Below, piece after piece: positions 41,848 through 53,624 of a DNA stretch of 64,000 nt; the first letter of the stretch is position 1; each line of letters starts with the position of its first letter. The stretch spans positions 186,001-250,000 of the forward strand of contig CANTFK010000800.1 of the NCBI GenBank assembly GCA_947646735.1. Direction: 5' to 3'. The notes under the pieces were generated by a model. The model searched no databases. It was not told the DNA's origin and saw nothing but the letters and a program-made list of their open reading frames with translations. The DNA is from Peronospora farinosa. Lineage: Eukaryota; Oomycota; Peronosporomycetes; Peronosporales; Peronosporaceae. A program made the position numbers and the translations under genes.

Positions 41848-43717
41848 CTAGAAGACGGACATGGCGGTGACAGCAACCGCTGCCACAGACAACAAAAGCG
41901 CAGCCGCAGAAGTCGTACTAGCGTCATTGCTACTCTTTTCCGTGGCAGAGATAGTGCCGACCTCGTCATTCGACGGTTTCCGCTTTGGGGCCGGTGCATG
42001 ATGCTCGTAGCTGTTGGCCTTCACGCCATTGCACACCGGTTGCGCCCTCGTGCATTCGAGAATCGGGACTGCAACAATGTTACAACACAAGGGATATTAA
42101 CACGGTAAGATATTTCAACCAGACTTGAACACTCAATGATAGAACTCAATAACTCACCCTTGGGTGTCGGTGGTAACTTAATCGACATCTTCTTTGGACA
42201 CGATAAAATTGTATTACGCGTAGGCGTGTAGCTGTCGTGTTTGAGAGTCGAGTTCTTGGTGGTTGTGTATGCTTCCTTGAGATTTTTGTACTCCGGGTAC
42301 GGCGTGAAAATGCACTCGACATTAATGTTATCGCAATTAGCCGGTTGAAAGAATCCAACGCCGTACTTGCCAGCGTCAGCATATTTGTTCAAGGCTGCAC
42401 ACAAGGAAAAAGTAGCGGCAAAGTAAGTTTCAATTCACCAAACCGACCAAACAAACTCATCAGCCTCGTACTCTTGGACTCAACCAGATTGGCAACTTCC
42501 GTGGTGAACTCGAACACATTCCCACCCACGATCTCTTTCGTCATATCCGTCTCCTCGTTCATCCACTTTGCCTAAAAATATAAAAAACAGAGCACATAAT
42601 GTGGTTAACAACACCTGTACCCGCCGTTGACATCAAACGCAAGCAAGCTTACATCTTTGAACGTTCGCTGACTCTCGTAGCCATCGATAGTGTTCACACC
42701 TTTGTTGCAACCAAACTCGCCGAACATTAGCGGACGGGAATAGCCAACCTGAGCGTATTCCTTCATCAGTTTCTTCAGACCAGCTGATTGCGAGTACTCC
42801 GCGTTCTTAGGATCGCACTCGACGTACGGGTTGAAGCCCATCCTGTCAATTGCAAAAACATGAGGTGATCTGTGCCTCAAAAGTATGATCACGTGTCAAA
42901 CAGCTTACCATTCAGCACGCGTGTACTCGTCATCATCCACAGCGCAATCATAGTACCCGATCCATTTCTCGCGAGGAGGAATGTCGGCAATGTCGAGACC
43001 AATTGGCACCTGACGTACAGACCCGGAACAACTCGCAGCATAACTTCGAGTGTCACGCAGGAAAGCCTTGACACAAGGAGCTGTCGCAGTGCCATCGGCT
43101 CCGTTCTCCACCTGTAGATTGTTTTCGTTACCCACGCTGAAGCCCAGCGTATTATCGTACACGGCAAACGCGTTGTACACCATTTGTGCACGGGTGAGGA
43201 GTTCGTCGGGGTAGCACTTGGGTGGCAAGTAGTCGAGTACCGAGCAGTCTTTGCATCTGTCACATTGATGCAAGGACTATCAGACACCAACAAACCAACA
43301 AACTAGAACTGCCATAGTCCTACGAGATACTTACGGAGCAGTGATGCCGACTAAGACGTAAATGCCTGCTTCCGAACACGCACACATGAACTCGTCGTGC
43401 GGAAGACTTGGATCCACCGAATACAGACGGATGGTATTTACACCCAAATCCTTTAGAATTTCAAGATGTGGCTTCCACACATCCTTATGCTTGTCCGCTG
43501 CCCAGTCGTAGTTACCTACTTCAGCCCATTTACCTTTGTTGGGACGGGGGTAGTAGGCCATTCCTTTCATACGGAATTCAAGACCCGTCTTGGAATCAAA
43601 AAACTTGTTGCCTTTGGTGATGATCGGGGGCAGCCACGCATCAGCAAGTGACATTGCGACAGCAGCACATAGTGTGACCGTAGTACAAAGGTTTCGAGCA
43701 CGAAAACTTAACCTCAT
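41848..43717 (-). CDS. GH72 beta-1,3-glucanosyltransferase, copy 3
   Basis: Exact 2071-bp shift of copy 2, with the same exons, signal peptide, catalytic glutamates and GPI tail; I noticed no coding difference. Only 201 bp separate its stop from the start of copy 2, so each promoter must fit in that gap. Confidence 0.9.
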
Positions 43718-43918
43718 GACTATCACCTCCACGGACGAAATTACACTGACAGGAAGGTTTCTTACGTGGAATTTTGCTCGAAATGGGGACAGGCGGTATT
43801 GATCGAAGTCGACTACAGGCTCAACAAAACGACCGACAACTAATTTTCATGTATAGTTTAACCACTTTGTGAACAACTAAGTGCGCTACAAAAGGCGTTT
43901 AGAGGTGTGTCATACGCT

Positions 43919-45788
43919 CTAGAAGACGGACATGGCGGTGACAGCAACCGCTGCCACAGACAACAAAAGCGCAGCCGCAGAAGTCGTACTAGCGTCATTG
44001 CTACTCTTTTCCGTGGCAGAGATAGTGCCGACCTCGTCATTCGACGGTTTCCGCTTTGGGGCCGGTGCATGATGCTCGTAGCTGTTGGCCTTCACGCCAT
44101 TGCACACCGGTTGCGCCCTCGTGCATTCGAGAATCGGGACTGCAACAATGTTACAACACAAGGGATATTAACACGGTAAGATATTTCAACCAGACTTGAA
44201 CACTCAATGATAGAACTCAATAACTCACCCTTGGGTGTCGGTGGTAACTTAATCGACATCTTCTTTGGACACGATAAAATTGTATTACGCGTAGGCGTGT
44301 AGCTGTCGTGTTTGAGAGTCGAGTTCTTGGTGGTTGTGTATGCTTCCTTGAGATTTTTGTACTCCGGGTACGGCGTGAAAATGCACTCGACATTAATGTT
44401 ATCGCAATTAGCCGGTTGAAAGAATCCAACGCCGTACTTGCCAGCGTCAGCATATTTGTTCAAGGCTGCACACAAGGAAAAAGTAGCGGCAAAGTAAGTT
44501 TCAATTCACCAAACCGACCAAACAAACTCATCAGCCTCGTACTCTTGGACTCAACCAGATTGGCAACTTCCGTGGTGAACTCGAACACATTCCCACCCAC
44601 GATCTCTTTCGTCATATCCGTCTCCTCGTTCATCCACTTTGCCTAAAAATATAAAAAACAGAGCACATAATGTGGTTAACAACACCTGTACCCGCCGTTG
44701 ACATCAAACGCAAGCAAGCTTACATCTTTGAACGTTCGCTGACTCTCGTAGCCATCGATAGTGTTCACACCTTTGTTGCAACCAAACTCGCCGAACATTA
44801 GCGGACGGGAATAGCCAACCTGAGCGTATTCCTTCATCAGTTTCTTCAGACCAGCTGATTGCGAGTACTCCGCGTTCTTAGGATCGCACTCGACGTACGG
44901 GTTGAAGCCCATCCTGTCAATTGCAAAAACATGAGGTGATCTGTGCCTCAAAAGTATGATCACGTGTCAAACAGCTTACCATTCAGCACGCGTGTACTCG
45001 TCATCATCCACAGCGCAATCATAGTACCCGATCCATTTCTCGCGAGGAGGAATGTCGGCAATGTCGAGACCAATTGGCACCTGACGTACAGACCCGGAAC
45101 AACTCGCAGCATAACTTCGAGTGTCACGCAGGAAAGCCTTGACACAAGGAGCTGTCGCAGTGCCATCGGCTCCGTTCTCCACCTGTAGATTGTTTTCGTT
45201 ACCCACGCTGAAGCCCAGCGTATTATCGTACACGGCAAACGCGTTGTACACCATTTGTGCACGGGTGAGGAGTTCGTCGGGGTAGCACTTGGGTGGCAAG
45301 TAGTCGAGTACCGAGCAGTCTTTGCATCTGTCACATTGATGCAAGGACTATCAGACACCAACAAACCAACAAACTAGAACTGCCATAGTCCTACGAGATA
45401 CTTACGGAGCAGTGATGCCGACTAAGACGTAAATGCCTGCTTCCGAACACGCACACATGAACTCGTCGTGCGGAAGACTTGGATCCACCGAATACAGACG
45501 GATGGTATTTACACCCAAATCCTTTAGAATTTCAAGATGTGGCTTCCACACATCCTTATGCTTGTCCGCTGCCCAGTCGTAGTTACCTACTTCAGCCCAT
45601 TTACCTTTGTTGGGACGGGGGTAGTAGGCCATTCCTTTCATACGGAATTCAAGACCCGTCTTGGAATCAAAAAACTTGTTGCCTTTGGTGATGATCGGGG
45701 GCAGCCACGCATCAGCAAGTGACATTGCGACAGCAGCACATAGTGTGACCGTAGTACAAAGGTTTCGAGCACGAAAACTTAACCTCAT
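43919..45788 (-). CDS. GH72 beta-1,3-glucanosyltransferase, copy 4
   Basis: Same model as copy 2 shifted by 4142 bp, with the reading frame intact throughout. The upstream gap has one substitution against copies 1-3 (ACTGACTGGAAGG near 45822), shared with copy 5. Confidence 0.9.
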
Positions 45789-45989
45789 GACTATCACCTC
45801 CACGGACGAAATTACACTGACTGGAAGGTTTCTTACGTGGAATTTTGCTCGAAATGGGGACAGGCGGTATTGATCGAAGTCGACTACAGGCTCAACAAAA
45901 CGACCGACAACTAATTTTCATGTATAGTTTAACCACTTTGTGAACAACTAAGTGCGCTACAAAAGGCGTTTAGAGGTGTGTCATACGCT

Positions 45990-47859
45990 CTAGAAGACGG
46001 ACATGGCGGTGACAGCAACCGCTGCCACAGACAACAAAAGCGCAGCCGCAGAAGTCGTACTAGCGTCATTGCTACTCTTTTCCGTGGCAGAGATAGTGCC
46101 GACCTCGTCATTCGACGGTTTCCGCTTTGGGGCCGGTGCATGATGCTCGTAGCTGTTGGCCTTCACGCCATTGCACACCGGTTGCGCCCTCGTGCATTCG
46201 AGAATCGGGACTGCAACAATGTTACAACACAAGGGATATTAACACGGTAAGATATTTCAACCAGACTTGAACACTCAATGATAGAACTCAATAACTCACC
46301 CTTGGGTGTCGGTGGTAACTTAATCGACATCTTCTTTGGACACGATAAAATTGTATTACGCGTAGGCGTGTAGCTGTCGTGTTTGAGAGTCGAGTTCTTG
46401 GTGGTTGTGTATGCTTCCTTGAGATTTTTGTACTCCGGGTACGGCGTGAAAATGCACTCGACATTAATGTTATCGCAATTAGCCGGTTGAAAGAATCCAA
46501 CGCCGTACTTGCCAGCGTCAGCATATTTGTTCAAGGCTGCACACAAGGAAAAAGTAGCGGCAAAGTAAGTTTCAATTCACCAAACCGACCAAACAAACTC
46601 ATCAGCCTCGTACTCTTGGACTCAACCAAATTGGCAACTTCCGTGGTGAACTCGAACACATTCCCACCCACGATCTCTTTCGTCATATCCGTCTCCTCGT
46701 TCATCCACTTTGCCTAAAAATATAAAAAGCAGAGCACATAATGTGGTTAACAACACCTGTACCCGCCGTTGACATCAAACGCAAGCAAGCTTACATCTTT
46801 GAACGTTCGCTGACTCTCGTAGCCATCGATAGTGTTCACACCTTTGTTGCAACCAAACTCGCCGAACATTAGCGGACGGGAATAGCCAACCTGAGCGTAT
46901 TCCTTCATCAGTTTCTTCAGACCAGCTGATTGCGAGTACTCCGCGTTCTTAGGATCGCACTCGACGTACGGGTTGAAGCCCATCCTGTCAATTGCAAAAA
47001 CATGAGGTGATCTGTGCCTCAAAAGTATGATCACGTGTCAAACAGCTTACCATTCAGCACGCGTGTACTCGTCATCATCCACAGCGCAATCATAGTACCC
47101 GATCCATTTCTCGCGAGGAGGAATGTCGGCAATGTCGAGACCAATTGGCACCTGACGTACAGACCCGGAACAACTCGCAGCATAACTTCGAGTGTCACGC
47201 AGGAAAGCCTTGACACAAGGAGCTGTCGCAGTGCCATCGGCTCCGTTCTCCACCTGTAGATTGTTTTCGTTACCCACGCTGAAGCCCAGCGTATTATCGT
47301 ACACGGCAAACGCGTTGTACACCATTTGTGCACGGGTGAGGAGTTCGTCGGGGTAGCACTTGGGTGGCAAGTAGTCGAGTACCGAGCAGTCTTTGCATCT
47401 GTCACATTGATGCAAGGACTATCAGACACCAACAAACCAACAAACTAGAACTGCCATAGTCCTACGAGATACTTACGGAGCAGTGATGCCGACTAAGACG
47501 TAAATGCCTGCTTCCGAACACGCACACATGAACTCGTCGTGCGGAAGACTTGGATCCACCGAATACAGACGGATGGTATTTACACCCAAATCCTTTAGAA
47601 TTTCAAGATGTGGCTTCCACACATCCTTATGCTTGTCCGCTGCCCAGTCGTAGTTACCTACTTCAGCCCATTTACCTTTGTTGGGACGGGGGTAGTAGGC
47701 CATTCCTTTCATACGGAATTCAAGACCCGTCTTGGAATCAAAAAACTTGTTGCCTTTGGTGATGATCGGGGGCAGCCACGCATCAGCAAGTGACATTGCG
47801 ACAGCAGCACATAGTGTGACCGTAGTACAAAGGTTTCGAGCACGAAAACTTAACCTCAT
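45990..47859 (-). CDS. GH72 beta-1,3-glucanosyltransferase, copy 5
   Basis: Same model as copy 2 shifted by 6213 bp. It has a few private substitutions, for example at about 46628 in exon 4 and in intron 3 (AAAGCAGAGC near 46728). These show it is a real separate copy rather than an exact assembly duplicate. Confidence 0.9.
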
Positions 47860-48060
47860 GACTATCACCTCCACGGACGAAATTACACTGACTGGAAGGT
47901 TTCTTACGTGGAATTTTGCTCGAAATGGGGACAGGCGGTATTGATCGAAGTCGACTACAGGCTCAACAAAACGACCGACAACTAATTTTCATGTATAGTT
48001 TAACCACTTTGTGAACAACTAAGTGCGCTACAAAAGGCGTTTAGAGGTGTGTCATACGCT

Positions 48061-49930
48061 CTAGAAGACGGACATGGCGGTGACAGCAACCGCTGCCACA
48101 GACAACAAAAGCGCAGCCGCAGAAGTCGTACTAGCGTCATTGCTACTCTTTTCCGTGGCAGAGATAGTGCCGACCTCGTCATTCGACGGTTTCCGCTTTG
48201 GGGCCGGTGCATGATGCTCGTAGCTGTTGGCCTTCACGCCATTGCACACCGGTTGCGCCCTCGTGCATTCGAGAATCGGGACTGCAACAATGTTACAACA
48301 CAAGGGATATTAACACGGTAAGATATTTCAACCAGACTTGAACACTCAATGATAGAACTCAATAACTCACCCTTGGGTGTCGGTGGTAACTTAATCGACA
48401 TCTTCTTTGGACACGATAAAATTGTATTACGCGTAGGCGTGTAGCTGTCGTGTTTGAGAGTCGAGTTCTTGGTGGTTGTGTATGCTTCCTTGAGATTTTT
48501 GTACTCCGGGTACGGCGTGAAAATGCACTCGACATTAATGTTATCGCAATTAGCCGGTTGAAAGAATCCAACGCCGTACTTGCCAGCGTCAGCATATTTG
48601 TTCAAGGCTGCACACAAGGAAAAAGTAGCGGCAAAGTAAGTTTCAATTCACCAAACCGACCAAACAAACTCATCAGCCTCGTACTCTTGGACTCAACCAG
48701 ATTGGCAACTTCCGTGGTGAACTCGAACACATTCCCACCCACGATCTCTTTCGTCATATCCGTCTCCTCGTTCATCCACTTTGCCTAAAAATATAAAAAA
48801 CAGAGCACATAATGTGGTTAACAACACCTGTACCCGCCGTTGACATCAAACGCAAGCAAGCTTACATCTTTGAACGTTCGCTGACTCTCGTAGCCATCGA
48901 TAGTGTTCACACCTTTGTTGCAACCAAACTCGCCGAACATTAGCGGACGGGAATAGCCAACCTGAGCGTATTCCTTCATCAGTTTCTTCAGACCAGCTGA
49001 TTGCGAGTACTCCGCGTTCTTAGGATCGCACTCGACGTACGGGTTGAAGCCCATCCTGTCAATTGCAAAAACATGAGGTGATCTGTGCCTCAAAAGTATG
49101 ATCACGTGTCAAACAGCTTACCATTCAGCACGCGTGTACTCGTCATCATCCACAGCGCAATCATAGTACCCGATCCATTTCTCGCGAGGAGGAATGTCGG
49201 CAATGTCGAGACCAATTGGCACCTGACGTACAGACCCGGAACAACTCGCAGCATAACTTCGAGTGTCACGCAGGAAAGCCTTGACACAAGGAGCTGTCGC
49301 AGTGCCATCGGCTCCGTTCTCCACCTGTAGATTGTTTTCGTTACCCACGCTGAAGCCCAACGTATTATCGTACACGGCAAACGCGTTGTACACCATTTGT
49401 GCACGGGTGAGGAGCTCGTCGGGATAGCACTTGGGTGGCAAGTAGTCGAGTACTGAGCAGTTTTCGCATCTGTCACATTGATGCAAGGACTATCAGACAC
49501 CAACAAACCAACAAACTAGAACTGCCATAGTCCTACGAGATACTTACGGAGCAGTGATGCCGACTAAGACGTAAATGCCTGCTTCCGTACACGCACACAT
49601 GAACTCGTCGTGCGGAAGACTTGGATCCACCGAATACAGACGGATGGTATTTACACCCAAATCCTTTAGAATTTCAAGATGTGGCTTCCACACATCCTTA
49701 TGCTTGTCCGCTGCCCAGTCGTAGTTACCTACTTCAGCCCATTTACCTTTGTTGGGACGGGGGTAGTAGGCCATTCCTTTCATCCGAAATTCAAGACCTG
49801 TCTTGGAATCAAAAAACTTGTTGCCTTTGGTGATGATTGGGGGCAGCCACGCATCAGCAGGTGACACGACAATAGCAGTGCAAAGTACAGCAGCAGCACA
49901 AAGACTGCGAACACGAGAGCCAAAAGCCAT
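48061..49930 (-). CDS. GH72 beta-1,3-glucanosyltransferase, copy 6 (array founder on the right)
   Basis: Same six-exon layout. Exons 3-6 match copies 2-5, but the 5' part is diverged: the signal peptide reads [20 protein letters not shown] (start ATG 49930), exon 2 begins [11 protein letters not shown], and the region upstream of 49930 is unrelated to the promoter of the other copies. Catalytic GNEN and FGEFGCN are kept. Because its promoter differs, its expression may differ from that of copies 2-5. Confidence 0.9.
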
Positions 49931-52900
49931 TTTGACAAGAAGGGGGAGGAGGTGAATGCGTTTTCGTACTAAGGACTAGTCGTTCAGGACTTCAGTAGGA
50001 TATTTCGGTCGCTTCACGTTAGTAGCGAGCAGCAAAATGGAGAATGAATTGATCGACTGTGCATATTCAGTTCAAACGGCATAGCTCGACAAATGAACTG
50101 ACGTCAGGATTTATGTAGAGAGCCTCGATATGTCGTTCAATTGCACAAGACCATGTCGCACGAGCGGCCGACTAGACATAAAATGTATGATCCGTTGTCA
50201 CGCATAGACGACATAAGCACAACGTGCCGTTGGCACAGACGACCCATTATTAGCTAAAAGTTCGTTGACAACAACATTGACAACCGCATTCGTTACTTTG
50301 TCACAGCAAAAAAAACGTCTCCTCGTCTTTCATGTGAGGCCACGCACTATCGTCGCACAACATGCACGATGCCAAATTTACATGATGTGACATCGATTTG
50401 GCATTGAACATGCAACAACCGCATAGGAGGAAAAAAGTTGATGCAGAGAGGAAGCTTTTGTAATGGCGATGCAGCCAGTTTCCTGCGGGGTCAAACGTAG
50501 AAATCTTAACAGGGATTGGCAAACCATCATGACGACTTGATGTACATGCTCTCGGTGTTAAAGCACATAGCGTGAGATAAAAGCGCTCGTATCAGGCAGA
50601 GTGTCCAGTGCATGTAGTGGTAGAAAAGATCTATTCTATGCATGCACCTAGCTTCTTGATGTACGCAGCGAGCGGCAGCGCAGACTACGATTGCTACAAT
50701 CTCTATGTGCGGTGTATCCTCTTCTTTGTTTCTAAGATCGTCTATAACAACCCGTCATTTCCACATGCCGCATTGCCCTATAACGAGTCACTCACTACCA
50801 CATGGTCGTTTGATCGGGGGAAGCTGTACTAGCATCTAATTTTTCATGATATCATTACCAAGGTCTTGTACATTCGCATTGTTGTAATGTTCCGGGTACT
50901 CACTTCTTCAAAATATTTTATATTAAAAATAGATTGAGATATGCTTCAAAGAACAACACTATGAGAGGAGTGAGGCGGTGGTACAGGTAATCGTTATCTT
51001 GGTAAAAGTAGCGCATGTCTGCAAATCTCATATAAAAAAGTATCACTTGTTCGTCCTGTCGAATAGACGTACGTAACGCGCAATTGTATCGCTACAATTT
51101 CGGTCCTCTGCCACATTTGATTTGCCCTTTGTATGTTATATACATTCAGTTGTTTCAACGCTCACCCCTATCTTTTGCCGCTACCTTCAAACGTCTTACG
51201 ACTCTGAGTTACTAGAAAATCCAGTCCTGTGCTCTAAAGACTCTACAAAAGTTCCTTCTGATCTGTTGCAATCGATACCTTGATTCTTTGAAAGCAAAGA
51301 GTTGTTATCTCCTCTACAAAGAAGCCAATTCTAACGCCGATTGCATTATGGCTTTGCATACCAAAGAACTTGATGGCTTTGAGACCGGGAGTTGATTAGA
51401 TAAGACAGTATTACTTTAGGCCGAATTTAGTGTACGGGTCTTGGTCAAGACTGGAATTATTGAGCAGTTATCAGGTAAGGCGTATCAATTTTTCTGTATT
51501 AACGAACATATATCCGCTAGAAACCCAGGTGAGAAGTTGCTTGACGATCTTTTTCTCTTCATACCATACCATGAATGTGCGTCATTAAAGAATAATACTT
51601 TCCAGCTTGCGTTACAGAACAAAACATTTTCATTCAATGCCTAGGACTTGCAAGTTCCAGACTTGGGATATCAGCTCCGGTTAATACTCCACGTGATCAG
51701 CGCAGTCCACGTCTAGCCACAGCGTTAGTCAAGAGAGTCGCAGCTTAAGAGGAAACATGATACAAACCGCTTCATACCGCTCTTGTTTTTCATCGAGTGG
51801 TTTCGTCTTTTCTTCAGTAACTTGCGCCTGACTTGGAGGTCGCGCGCTTCTCGGCTTGCGTCAAGGCTGCAGTTGCCTTTACAGCCTGTGCTCTTGGTAG
51901 AGGTCAATCTTTGATCGATAGGATAAGTTGGCCGCCAGAAGCTTTGGAAAATGGACCCAGCAGCGGCCTCAAGCGGTATTTGAATGCACTCGACAGCGAG
52001 CGGCTCCTAAGATTTCGTTTGATAAAGCTTTGCTGCTTTGCGGTTTTCTAGCCTTTTCAGATAAGTAGGAACGTAAGCAAGAGCAGCTTCTATGCTGTAG
52101 TTCCAGCAATTATTGTGTTGCATGAGGCAACTAACAATGAGGTGCACAACTTTGTAGGACTTGACATTGAAGTACTAAAACTGCTTCTATCCTTTTGACG
52201 ACACGGTCACCGTACGTAAGTGCTGTACAACATTGCGCAGTAAACTCATTTCATTCCGGGGTGCAAACCAGCTGTCGTCTCATCCCGAGATCTCTTCGAT
52301 TGCAAGCTTTTAAAAACTTTTCGCTTGATAGTGCGGCTTCTATCGCATCTCTACTGCCATCGCAACAGCATCTGCAGCTTATTCTTATTCTACAATACTC
52401 AGCTGTCATGATTTCTTGCTCAATGCGTCAGCTACGACTGGATAAAGTACTATACATGTCATATGCTTGATGTCTAGCTCGTTGCACGACCTCTTAGAAA
52501 ACCCCGCACAAAAGAGCTTCAGCATTAGCGAGGACAAGATGTTCCATCGTGAAGTTATAGGAAGCTTATCGTTTAAGTAAGCCCCAGCAAAATATAGCTC
52601 TTTTCGTTCCTGGCAGTCTAGATACCATCTGATCGAACAGTCTTGAAAAGTAGGCGACTCGACTTTTTCGGCTAGCGAAAGAGTACTGTCGTCGTATGAG
52701 GTTAAAGTTGCAAGTGATCACGTGTCGGCTCGCTCACTCGGTTTTACTCCTCATACGTAATCGGACATCAACTCTTCAGCACGAAATGGCATAAGGGAAT
52801 TGTACAGTAGGCACTAGGCTAACTTCTATGATCATTGCTAAGTCCTTTCCGGATACTTTCAGCTACTCTTTCCTTCCACACGAAACAACAAAGTGCCAAC

Positions 52901-53624
52901 CATCTTTTTCGTTCTGGCACTTCATGACGTGCAATTCCGCTTCCAATTGCTTGCACTAAAATTTTCACATCAATGGCAACGCACTCTCCTCGATCACATT
53001 TAACGAGCGATTTCGCGTAGCTGTGATTGCGACAGCTGGCTACTGTTGTTTTCAACCTTGCTAGCTTTCATGATCTTACTATAGCTGGAGTTGTTAAACG
53101 CTGGGGCTAGCTAGTGGTATCAGATGATGAAGATAGTATACTAGATTTTTACTTTGCAAGGGGGCATTGATATTGGAGCATGGTCTCGTCAACTATGTGA
53201 GGTTCAGAGTTTATCTCAGGACTTGGCTTTGGTGTTTAAAGCCTGCAACCATGAAGTGGCAAAGTTTACTATTCGTATGTTCTCGTTTACGCCATTAAGG
53301 TCATGACGAAAAGTTCACCAAGAGTAGAGGTAGTACATATGCACAACTACTAGGTATCTTGTAGAACATGTACTGTACTAAGTTATTAGCAATTTCCTCA
53401 TTCAATCTGTTGGATTTGAGAAATTTCAATTAAACGGATGTAACAATGACGCGTTTATTTCAGTCATGTAATTTATTCTTAAAAACCCACCGATTTTATA
53501 TGATTTTACTGTAGTGATAGATATCAAGAAATTATCGAAGTAGCCTTTTTTTTGCGTAGAATACGTATAATGTTGGCCACATCAATAGACATCCGTCAAA
53601 AACGACGTTTCTAAACGATAATTT
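49931..53624. other. 3.7-kb stretch without a recognised gene
   Basis: The first about 200 bp should be the promoter of GH72 copy 6. The rest has only short frames without motifs (for example 51725-51907 minus, basic; 51833-52051 plus; 52819-53055 minus, which contains ERVAESIRKGLS). They may be decayed genes, but no family can be named. No LTR or tRNA structure was noticed. Confidence 0.5.

Larger units (their letters stand above)
39189..49540 (-). repeat. tandem array with a 2071-bp unit (GH72 genes)
   Basis: Corresponding points recur every 2071 bp (39189, 41260, 43331, 45402, 47473, 49544 for the exon 1 donor). Introns and intergenic gaps are as similar as exons, so the amplification is recent. 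Confidence 0.95.

Noticed and set aside
39266..49864. Recurrent plus-strand open frames (for example 39266-39478, 39765-40037, 40166-40504) repeated in every GH72 copy
   Set aside because: They are antisense shadows of GH72 exons and introns; their repetition only reflects the 2071-bp array.
51441..53055. Short frames in the 49931-53624 gap, including a basic one at 51725-51907
   Set aside because: No signal peptide with an effector motif, no domain and no codon-bias evidence; not reported as genes.
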